Source of the DNA: Planctomycetota bacterium
Lineage (GTDB): Bacteria; Planctomycetota; Brocadiia; Brocadiales; Bathyanammoxibiaceae
Reading direction: 5' to 3'
NCBI GenBank assembly: GCA_016209685.1
Contig: JACQVQ010000001.1
Coordinates: 1-64,000, forward strand
DNA: 64,000 nucleotides
Numbering within the stretch: the first letter of the stretch is position 1; every line of letters begins with the position of its first letter. The notes under the pieces were generated by a model. That model made no database searches, was not told the DNA's origin, and worked only from the letters and a program-made list of their open reading frames with translations. This document shows, in pieces, positions 49,409 to 55,948 of the stretch. Both the position numbers and the translations under genes were made by a program.

Positions 49409-50490
49409 CCCTTGGTAACCCCTGGTTACTATTACTTATACCCTTCTTGTACCTCCTCCTGAAGGTCTTTAGCGGCAGGAGTTACCTGGGTTATTCCAGC
49501 ATAAGGGCCCTGCCACAGCTAACGCCATTTAAGGCATTGCTCGTCAGGCTTCCGGGGTTCTTCTGGTTCATGGCGGTTGCCTTCATCATCCTGGGGTTGT
49601 GTCACCCGCAATCTGAACTCCAGGAGACAGAGCTTACCACCCAGGGCCTGGAGATGATACTGGCCGTAGACACCTCCTTCAGTATGACAGGCCATGCACT
49701 TGAGATGGTTAAGGGCGTGATAAAGGACTTCATCAAGAGACGCCCGAACGACCTTACGGGCATAACCATCTTCGGTACGGATGCCGCCCTGGTGGTGTTA
49801 CCCACCAGGGAGTACACCCTGCTGGAGAACTCCCTGGACAGGATACAGGCCTCCCAGGCCGGTTTCCAGACGGCCATCGGGGAGGGGCTCTTTACCTCCA
49901 TTATGGCACTAGTGGAAGGAGACATGGGCAAGGAGTTTGAGATTAATAAAATCAGGGACAGTCTTAAAACCCAGCAACTGGGGGACTACGCCCTCAGACT
50001 GGCCAGGAGGCTGGGCATCAAGAAGAACCGCGTAATAGTGCTCTTCACCGACGGCATATATAACGTCGGCATAGACCCCACCAAACCCCTGAAGCTGGCC
50101 AGCCGCCTGGGTATCAGGATATACGTGGTAGCCGTGGAACCCTCGGCGGAGACGGGCGTAGAACCAGAACAGGCCGCCCAGAGGATAGCCGACCTGCGTA
50201 ACGGGGTGGCCTCCACAGGGGGGAGATACCTCAAGGTAGAAGGGACAGAAGGACTTAAGAAACAATACGAGGCATTAGATGCCAGGGCTATCTGGACAAG
50301 CCTCTCTCCCGATACCATATACGGCGAGGTGGAGGGGCTGTACAGGGAGATAGATACCATAGAGAGGGACAAACTGTTTCTGGAAAAGATTACCAGAAAG
50401 AAAGACCTCTACTTTTACCCCACCCTGCTGGGGTTAGTCTCTCTTTTGGGTATGGTAGTGGTGGAGAACGTATGGGTCAGGATACCCTAG
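49405..50490 (+). CDS. VWA-domain membrane protein, BatA-like
   Basis: A 361-residue protein with two N-terminal membrane helices, then a von Willebrand A domain with an intact metal-ion-dependent adhesion motif (AVDTSFSM: D-x-S-x-S), a later VLFTDGIYNVG, and a C-terminal membrane helix. Such proteins form complexes at the membrane with MoxR and Bat partners, associated with stress tolerance. It overlaps the BatD-like gene by 4 bases. Confidence 0.9.
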   Translation: MTLGNPWLLLLIPFLYLLLKVFSGRSYLGYSSIRALPQLTPFKALLVRLPGFFWFMAVAFIILGLCHPQSELQETELTTQGLEMILAVDTSFSMTGHALEMVKGVIKDFIKRRPNDLTGITIFGTDAALVVLPTREYTLLENSLDRIQASQAGFQTAIGEGLFTSIMALVEGDMGKEFEINKIRDSLKTQQLGDYALRLARRLGIKKNRVIVLFTDGIYNVGIDPTKPLKLASRLGIRIYVVAVEPSAETGVEPEQAAQRIADLRNGVASTGGRYLKVEGTEGLKKQYEALDARAIWTSLSPDTIYGEVEGLYREIDTIERDKLFLEKITRKKDLYFYPTLLGLVSLLGMVVVENVWVRIP

Positions 50491-50502
50491 GGAAACATAA
50501 AC

Positions 50503-50575
50503 ATAATTGTAAAATGTAAATTGGAAATTTTAAATTTCAAATTTCCAGCTTGCAATTTACAATACAATTGCTTAA
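50503..50575. repeat. AT-rich low-complexity repeat within the Bat operon
   Basis: AATTGTAAAATGTAAATTGG and TTTCCAGCTTGCAATTTACAAT words form an inverted, AT-rich block like that at 1797-1868. Confidence 0.65.
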
Positions 50576-50599
50576 CTACTTCTAATAATCCAAAACAAT

Positions 50600-51172
50600 A
50601 TGAATCTAAATAAGATTGCAAAAGGGATAATGGGGCTATTAGCAATAGGCCTCATAGTCTATGGACTGGGCTTCCGCACCCGTTACCTCCTCACCAATGC
50701 GGCGGAAGAGGACGTCCAGATGGGGCGGTACCACCTGGCCCTGAAGAAGCTGGAGGGGGCAAGTTGCTCTCTACTACCCAGGGCGTCCAGGGAGGCGGCC
50801 CTGCACGAGTATAACCTGGGAGTAGTCAATACCTTCCTGGGAGATAACAAGGTGGCCCAGGGACATTTCAAGAATGCCTCTCACACCCACGACCCTCTGT
50901 TAAAGGCCAGGGCGTTATACAACGAGGCCAATCTCATGGCCCAGGAGTTGGACTTTGTCAACGCCGCCCAGGGCTACGCAAGGGCCTTAGAGATAGACCC
51001 TAACGACTTCCAGGCCAAGAAGAACCTGGAGAGGATGCGGCTTGGACAGCAACAATTCTCCACCCTCTTCAGCCCCGAAAAAGAGGAGCGGGAGGAAAGG
51101 GTCCAGGCCCTTAAACTCATGCCCTGGGGGAACCGATACAAGTACAGCGGTGAACAGAGACTGCGGTGGTAA
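50600..51172 (+). CDS. TPR protein of the Bat operon (BatC-like)
   Basis: A 190-residue protein: an N-terminal membrane helix (MGLLAIGLIVYGLGF) and two to three TPR-like units (LHEYNLGVVNTFLGDNKVAQGHF and ARALYNEANLMAQELDFVNAAQGYARALEIDP). It corresponds to BatC, the TPR partner of VWA proteins in this operon type. Confidence 0.82.
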   Translation: MNLNKIAKGIMGLLAIGLIVYGLGFRTRYLLTNAAEEDVQMGRYHLALKKLEGASCSLLPRASREAALHEYNLGVVNTFLGDNKVAQGHFKNASHTHDPLLKARALYNEANLMAQELDFVNAAQGYARALEIDPNDFQAKKNLERMRLGQQQFSTLFSPEKEEREERVQALKLMPWGNRYKYSGEQRLRW

Positions 51173-51175
51173 CGT

Positions 51176-51202
51176 GTAGGGGCAGGGTTACCCTGCCCCT
51201 AC
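51176..51202. repeat. GTAGGGGC palindrome, variant core, within the Bat operon
   Basis: A 27-bp palindrome with arms GTAGGGGCAGGGT, perfect around a single central base. Confidence 0.85.
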
Positions 51203-51222
51203 CATTAAAAACCAGGTCGTAA

Positions 51223-52233
51223 ATGTTAGTCTTCCTTCACGAAGAATATCTCTGGATGGTGGGGCTTCTAAGCCTTGCGGTCTTCCTCCTCTACCTCTTC
51301 AGCCTCTGGAGGAAGAGGCTGTGGATGAAGGGCTTTGGGCGGCTGGAACTCCTGTTGAAAGCGGGAAGGTTCCCAGGGATACCTCAAAACGTCATCAGGG
51401 GGCTCTTCATAAGCGCAGCCCTGGCAGGACTGGCACTGGTACTCCTGGGGCCTCAATGGCTGACCCAGGAGGAGCAGTACGAAAAAGAGGGACTGGAGAT
51501 AGTCTTCGCCCTGGACGTCTCCCTGAGTATGCTGGCTGAGGACGTCAAGCCTAACCGCCTGCAAAGGGCAAAGGCGGAGATTAGCACTCTCGTGGGTGAA
51601 CTCAAGGAGGACCGTCTGGGCGTTGTGGTCTTTGCCGGGAAGGCCTTCTCCCTCCTGCCCTACCTCACCCAGGACTACGAACGCATATTCCTGAGGACGC
51701 TCTCCCTAATAAACGAGAGTTACACCAGGTTTGTCCCCTACGGGACCAACGTCGGCAATGCCTTGCTCCTGTCCCTGGACGTCTTCAGCAACAAACCCAA
51801 CGAAAAGGTGCTGATACTCCTGACCGACGGGGAAGAACAGATAGCCGTGAGGAGCCAGGTAGCCGAGGCCGTGAGACTCCTTTTAGAAAAGAAACACATC
51901 TCCCTTTACATGATTGGTATCGGGGACCCCTCCGTCTTCTCCCGAATCCCCCATAAAGACAGTAGCGGTAAGACGGCGGGTTACGAAAGGGACATGGAGG
52001 GAAAGATTATTGAGACCCGCCCCGACCCCTCCTTCCTCACGGAAATAGCCCAACTTACCGGAGGTAAATATATCCATGATGCCACCGGGGAGGAGCTAAA
52101 GGACATCTTCCGTAAGGCCATTGAAGAACACAGAAAGATAGTGGGCATAAAGACCCATAAGGTGCTTGTAGACATATCCCGCCACTGCCTGGGGGCCGCT
52201 CTGGTATTTTTGTCCCTTGCACTTTTGATGTAA
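51223..52233 (+). CDS. VWA-domain membrane protein, BatB-like
   Basis: A 336-residue protein: two N-terminal helices, the VWA motif FALDVSLSM (D-x-S-x-S), the conserved DRLGVVVFAGKAFSLLPYLT, and LILLTDGEEQ, with a C-terminal membrane helix. It is the second VWA protein of the operon, a paralogue of the gene at 49405. The operon ends here, and a MITE-like copy follows. Confidence 0.9.
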   Translation: MLVFLHEEYLWMVGLLSLAVFLLYLFSLWRKRLWMKGFGRLELLLKAGRFPGIPQNVIRGLFISAALAGLALVLLGPQWLTQEEQYEKEGLEIVFALDVSLSMLAEDVKPNRLQRAKAEISTLVGELKEDRLGVVVFAGKAFSLLPYLTQDYERIFLRTLSLINESYTRFVPYGTNVGNALLLSLDVFSNKPNEKVLILLTDGEEQIAVRSQVAEAVRLLLEKKHISLYMIGIGDPSVFSRIPHKDSSGKTAGYERDMEGKIIETRPDPSFLTEIAQLTGGKYIHDATGEELKDIFRKAIEEHRKIVGIKTHKVLVDISRHCLGAALVFLSLALLM

Positions 52234-52264
52234 AAAGCTATAAGACTTGGGCAATCAAAAAAAT

Positions 52265-52370
52265 GTCATTCTGAACCGCCGAAGGTGGTGAAGAATTTCG
52301 GCTAAAACACTAGATTCTTCGCTTCGCTCAGAATGACATGGGTTGTTGGTGAGACTTTTTCAGAAACTTT
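52265..52370. repeat. MITE-like element copy H
   Basis: From GTCATTCTGAACC to GAGACTTTTTCAGAAAC, with GATTCTTCGCTTCGCTCAGAATGAC inside. Its left outer end is lost or diverged. It lies just upstream of the micro-ORF promoter. Confidence 0.78.
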
Positions 52371-52393
52371 ATTACGCAAGCCAAAAAATTCCC

Positions 52394-52421
52394 TTGACAT
52401 TTCTTTAAAACCGTGTATGCT
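52394..52421 (+). promoter_or_regulatory. Strong promoter of the micro-ORF transcript
   Basis: Consensus TTGACA (52394-52399), a 16-base spacer and TATGCT (52416-52421). The predicted RNA starts near 52428. No normal-sized gene follows for 0.9 kb; the transcript would end at the terminator at 53227-53260. Confidence 0.68.
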
Positions 52422-52648
52422 CTTAAGCAACAGTTCTGGCCGTTTTAAGAACTGGCCTTAATCAAGGCACCTAAGTGGACGCTGGCGAAGAAAGTTCTAA
52501 TAGTAGTCCTACCGTTGGTATCCCCGCAAGGGTACTAAATACCCTACACAAGGAAGCACCTCCTTTAAGATACCTCCCGTTCTGGCACTTCAAATCCGCC
52601 TCGGGTAGATACCTGAATAAGAATATATCTCCAACGAAAACCCTTTGT

Positions 52649-52676
52649 GTAGGGGCACGTTGCAACGTGCCCCTAC
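52649..52676. repeat. GTAGGGGC palindrome in the micro-ORF leader
   Basis: A perfect 28-bp copy, the same sequence as at 14910, 35418 and 45959. Confidence 0.88.
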
Positions 52677-52817
52677 CTGGTCCCCGCTACGTAAATGGGG
52701 TCTCGCTTGGGACCATAAAACTTATAGTGAGCAAAACGAAGCCAGCGGGTATTAGCTTTATTAGTAAGTAGTGGAGGGGAGGCAACTTTTGATAATAAAA
52801 GCGTGGAGGGAATAAGG

Positions 52818-52841
52818 ATGAAAAAGGGCAAAGGAAGGTAA
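52818..52841 (+). CDS. Micro-ORF 1, peptide MKKGKGR
   Basis: Seven codons plus TAA. GGAGGG lies 7 bases before the ATG. It shares MKKGKG with the two micro-ORFs downstream. A possible eight-codon TTG frame (52789-52815, reading MIIKAWRE) lies just ahead with its own GGGGAGG. Function unknown. The evidence for translation is the triple recurrence with ribosome sites. Confidence 0.5.
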   Translation: MKKGKGR

Positions 52842-53017
52842 CAAGGACACGAGTCTTATTAAAAGATAGGATTTTAGATCCTACCAGAGGCATACTCCCT
52901 AGGCTGTCTTGCCAGGTCGTGCCTCTGGTAGGTTCGTCGTAGGGGAGTTTTGCCTTCGGCGAACTCTTGGGGGAAACCCCTTAAGATTGACCCTTATCAG
53001 GAAAGGAGGTGACTAAA

Positions 53018-53044
53018 ATGAAGAAGGGTAAAGGAAAGAGGTAA
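53018..53044 (+). CDS. Micro-ORF 2, peptide MKKGKGKR
   Basis: Eight codons plus TAA. It has a near-perfect anti-16S match, AAAGGAGGTGA, ending 5 bases before the ATG. That is among the best ribosome sites in the whole window, remarkable for so short a frame. It is preceded by three hairpins. Confidence 0.55.
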   Translation: MKKGKGKR

Positions 53045-53111
53045 GGTGTTTTTAGACCTTTTGTAAGGAGTTCAACGTGAGACACATATTTGTGGGAAAG
53101 GAGGCAACGAC

Positions 53112-53150
53112 ATGAAGAAGGGTAAAGGTTGTGGTAGCCCAAAGAAGTAA
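53112..53150 (+). CDS. Micro-ORF 3, peptide MKKGKGCGSPKK
   Basis: Twelve codons plus TAA. AAAGGAGG lies 7 bases upstream. It extends the MKKGKG core with CGSPKK, adding a single cysteine. A GTG frame (53077-53115, reading MRHIFVGKEATT) with TAAGGAG overlaps its start as ATGA, so translational coupling is possible. Confidence 0.55.
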   Translation: MKKGKGCGSPKK

Positions 53151-53226
53151 GCCACAATGGGTTACATCTTCTTAGTGTTCGGGATTGGAATTAGTTGCGC
53201 TCCTTCCCGACAGACTTCATAACACA

Positions 53227-53260
53227 AGGGCATGCCTCATCGGAGGCGTGCCCTTTTTCT
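53227..53260 (+). terminator. Rho-independent terminator of the micro-ORF transcript
   Basis: A 12-bp stem AGGGCATGCCTC / GAGGCGTGCCCT (one G-U pair) with ATCG loop, followed by TTTTTCTT. Confidence 0.88.
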
Positions 53261-53288
53261 TCCCCAACTACGACTCCCCCACAAAAAT

Positions 53289-53317
53289 TTGACAAGACAA
53301 AAACAAAATGTTAGACT
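53289..53317 (+). promoter_or_regulatory. Promoter immediately before the secreted-protein gene
   Basis: TTGACA (53289-53294), a 17-base spacer and TAGACT (53312-53317). Transcription would begin about 7 bases before the ATG at 53331, and there is no Shine-Dalgarno, so the mRNA is nearly leaderless. Confidence 0.65.
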
Positions 53318-53330
53318 CCTACCCTACCCC

Positions 53331-53918
53331 ATGAAGAGAGAACTCCTTTACATTGTCCTTTTTGGCGCCCTCTTGAGCCCCCAGGCCGAAGGGGTCCAGC
53401 TAAAACTAGGGGACAAGGACATAAAAGAGGCCATCTACTACGGTTCCCACAGAAAAGAACTCTCCCACCCTGAACTCTTGAAGGCCTGGAGGATAGACCT
53501 TGGTTATGGGGTAGGGTCGGCCACATTAATCACACCCTACGCAAGTCTAATCATCCTGGCCAAGGAATCTACCCTTACGTCCCGCGAACCCACAGAACGT
53601 GAGATACAAAAAGAACTAGAAGAGAAGTCGGGACAAATCAGCTTCGGTTGCGGCCTATACGGGGAAGAAATAGACTTTGCCCCTAACTGCAAGGCGGTAC
53701 TGGAATATAAAGATGAGAAACGTGGGCCCACTCATACAAGTCTCCCCCCTTCGGCCAACTATACCAAAAGTTATCCCGCCTCACCCAGGTTCTGGGCCCT
53801 GTGTTTCTTCCGCTTCCCCATGACAGGCATCGGGGCCAATGACAAGGTTACCCTCGTCTTAACAGACGCAAAGGGGAAAGAACTGCGGTTCCCTTTTGAC
53901 CTCTCTCAATTAAGATGA
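53331..53918 (+). CDS. Secreted protein of unknown function upstream of the HgdB-like gene
   Basis: A 195-residue protein with a signal peptide (MKRELLYIVLFGALLSPQAEG). The mature part begins VQLKLGDKDIKEAIYYGSHRKEL and has a short lysine/glutamate-rich segment and an Ig-like or beta-rich end (NDKVTLVLTDAKGKELRFPFDL). Not recognised. I reject a longer frame from 53232 because it runs through the terminator. It overlaps the next gene by 4 bases (ATGA). Confidence 0.72.
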   Translation: MKRELLYIVLFGALLSPQAEGVQLKLGDKDIKEAIYYGSHRKELSHPELLKAWRIDLGYGVGSATLITPYASLIILAKESTLTSREPTEREIQKELEEKSGQISFGCGLYGEEIDFAPNCKAVLEYKDEKRGPTHTSLPPSANYTKSYPASPRFWALCFFRFPMTGIGANDKVTLVLTDAKGKELRFPFDLSQLR

Positions 53919-55228
53919 ATTATAAAAAGGGACTAAAGAAAGACATTGAAGGCTGGTTAGCCCGGTTCTTTCTCCGAGAATTATGCCGCCTCGGGCCTTA
54001 CTTTATGGGTAACCGCACCAGTAAAGAGATAGACAGCCTTAACTTCTTACGGAAGGAAGGCTACAAGTTCTTTCACGAGGCATATGCTAATGAACACCGG
54101 GTGGTATGGACCAGCCTGTTTGTCCCCTCAGAAATCCTTTTCGCCCTGGGCCTGATACCTCTCAGTCTGGAGGTAATCGCCGCCCTCTTTGCCGGGGCAG
54201 GTCAGAGTCCCAAGGGGCTTGCCGAGGCAGAGGCGGAGGGTATCCCCACCGACGTGTGCACTTTCCACCGTTCTGCCCTGGGTTTCGCCTTCAAGGGCTA
54301 CCTCCCCAGGCCCATCATCCATGCCACTACCAGTACCCTCTGCGACTCCAATATTAAGATGTCAAGGATAGGCGAGACGATTACGGGCAAAGAGACGCTG
54401 GTGCTGGACGTACCGTACGACCTTACAAAAGAGTCTATCCGTTACCTTTCTACACAGCTGGAAGAATTTACTAAGAAATTAGAGGCCGTGGCGGGGCGAA
54501 GGATGGACCCACAAAGGCTTAGAGAGGTCCTTGAAAGGGCAAACCGCACAAGGGAGAAGATGTTAGAGATAAATGAAATAAGGACAAGCCCCTTCTCTCC
54601 CCTGCCCGGGACAAAGACGCTGGGCTTCATGCTCCCCAGTCATGTCCTCCAGGGCTCCAGCCGCTCAGAGGAGTTTTATACCAGGCTCGCCGCAGAGCTC
54701 AAAGAAACGGTATCCGCCAAAGAAAAGAGTGGCGCCTCCCCAGAGGAAAAGATACGGCTCCTGTGGCTAGAACTAAAACCCTATTTTAAGTGTGAAATCC
54801 CAACGGTAATAGAGACAAACAGCGATATGAAGATAGCCTTTGAAGAGACAAATTACGTCTATTGGGAACCCCTTGACCCGCAGAGACCCTATGAAAGCCT
54901 CGCCAGAAAGCTCATCTCCAATCACTACAACGGTCCCCTGGACCGCAGGATAGCGGTATTAAAGACACTGGTAAAAAAATACGACATAGACGGCGCGATA
55001 ATCTTCTCCCACTGGGGCTGTCGCAGGAATAATGCCGCAGTACCAGTGATAAAGCGGGAGTTAAACCTGGAGGGCATCCCCGTTATGAACCTGGACGGGG
55101 ACTGCGTGGATGACCAGAATTTTACCTCCGGACAGCTAAAGACACGCCTTGAGGGCTTCATGGAGATGCTCAGGTGCGGCGGCCACTCCCAATCCGCCTC
55201 AAGCGGACGGCTACTGACCACCCCATGA
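53915..55228 (+). CDS. 2-hydroxyacyl-CoA dehydratase subunit-like protein (HgdB/BcrC family)
   Basis: A 437-residue protein of the family containing 2-hydroxyglutaryl-CoA dehydratase and benzoyl-CoA reductase subunits. Signatures: VVWTSLFVPSEILFALGLIPL, ATTSTLCDSN (a cluster-ligand cysteine), FSHWGCRRNNAAVP and VMNLDGDCVDDQNF. The conserved cysteines for a 4Fe-4S cluster appear present. A second dehydratase subunit and the ATP-dependent activator (HgdC type) are not encoded nearby. Residues 427-431 (SASSG) derive from the 15-bp palindrome. The role is uncertain; orphan members exist with unknown activity. Confidence 0.82.
   Translation: MNYKKGLKKDIEGWLARFFLRELCRLGPYFMGNRTSKEIDSLNFLRKEGYKFFHEAYANEHRVVWTSLFVPSEILFALGLIPLSLEVIAALFAGAGQSPKGLAEAEAEGIPTDVCTFHRSALGFAFKGYLPRPIIHATTSTLCDSNIKMSRIGETITGKETLVLDVPYDLTKESIRYLSTQLEEFTKKLEAVAGRRMDPQRLREVLERANRTREKMLEINEIRTSPFSPLPGTKTLGFMLPSHVLQGSSRSEEFYTRLAAELKETVSAKEKSGASPEEKIRLLWLELKPYFKCEIPTVIETNSDMKIAFEETNYVYWEPLDPQRPYESLARKLISNHYNGPLDRRIAVLKTLVKKYDIDGAIIFSHWGCRRNNAAVPVIKRELNLEGIPVMNLDGDCVDDQNFTSGQLKTRLEGFMEMLRCGGHSQSASSGRLLTTP
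55193..55207 (+). repeat. 15-bp palindrome variant read in frame as SASSG
   Basis: TCCGCCTCAAGCGGA near the 3' end of the HgdB-like gene, one base from the exact element. Confidence 0.65.
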
Positions 55229-55381
55229 GCAAGAGAAAGACCTCTCCCACACCACGGACCCAGGCACCTCCCTACAAGGGCAAGCCCCCCCGAACGAGGT
55301 AGACATAGGGGTGGGGCTTGGGACTAATTAAAAGACCTCCACCCCAGGCGGATTACCTATGCCTGTATGCAATACAAAAGA

Positions 55382-55870
55382 TTAACCGCCTTCCTTCAGT
55401 AACTCCTTAATCCTCGTCTCAAAGGCCGTCTTGCCTGCCTCAGAAAAGCCCGTCTCTTCGTGCCTCTGTGTCCCCTTCTTGTCTATAAAGACGTGGTGAG
55501 GGATGTACTGGATACCGTACTTCTCCAGAAGGTCTAACTCTGCCATAAAGATAGGATACTTTATCCCTGCCTTTTTTGAAAAGGCCGTTACGGCCTCTAC
55601 ATTTTTTCCCTCTGTAGAAAGGGCAATTATTTCAAAACCCTGGCCTTTGTACGTCTCATACATCTGGTTTAGGAAGGGCACCGCCCTCCGGCAGGAGGGT
55701 CAGAAAGTAGCCCAGAAGTCCAGGACCACTACCTTTCCCTTACTGGCCGCCAGCAGGCCACTAAACTCCTTTGCGCCGATGGTCTTAATTTCCTGCCCTT
55801 CGGCCAGGGGTACCAGGGAAACCAAGAAAAAAAGGGCTGGAACGCAAAGGGCCAAACGTAGGTTACGCAT
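55382..55870 (-). CDS. Putative TlpA/thioredoxin-like selenoprotein (UxxC), or nonsense-broken gene
   Basis: A single 163-codon frame from ATG 55870 (GAGAGGAG upstream) to 55382, interrupted only by a TGA at 55702-55700. It reads signal peptide (LRLALCVPALFFLVSLVPLAEG), KGKVVVLDFWATF, TGA, PSCRRAVPFLNQMYETYKG, then a normal TlpA C-terminal half (PHHVFIDKKGTQRHEETGF). The TGA falls exactly where the first cysteine of the thioredoxin CxxC belongs, giving U57-P-S-C60. Immediately after the TGA lies CCCTCC-TGCC-GGAGGG, a stem-loop with a G in the apical loop, as bacterial SECIS elements require, although it sits closer to the UGA than usual. Both halves are well conserved. A sequencing error or nonsense mutation cannot be excluded. 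It would act as a periplasmic thiol reductase. Confidence 0.6.
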
Positions 55871-55948
55871 CTGGATGTCTCCTCTCTTTGTAGCGTGCGA
55901 CCTTGTGTCGCACGAGTCAACATGCCAGGCAAGCTGGCACGCTACACC

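Larger units (their letters stand above)
52428..53226 (+). ncRNA. Structured transcript carrying micro-ORFs (0.8 kb, no ordinary gene)
   Basis: Between a strong promoter and a strong terminator the RNA can form several hairpins: a nested one at 52425-52460 (GTTCT/AGAAC inside TTAAG/CTTAA), a GTAGGGGC palindrome at 52649-52676, a perfect 13-bp stem CCTACCAGAGGCA (52880-52892) with TGCCTCTGGTAGG (52920-52932), GAGTT..GCC-ttc-GGC..AACTC at 52945-52966, and GGGG-AAA-CCCC at 52970-52980. Three micro-ORFs lie at 52818, 53018 and 53112. A 98-codon GTG frame at 52475-52771 exists but is built partly from repeats and lacks a ribosome site. The transcript boundaries are inferred. Confidence 0.5.

Noticed and set aside
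52475-52771. 98-codon GTG frame in the micro-ORF leader
   Set aside because: No ribosome site, and it translates a GTAGGGGC palindrome and a degenerate TCCGCCTCGGG repeat; composition is not protein-like. Kept only as a remote possibility in the transcript entry.
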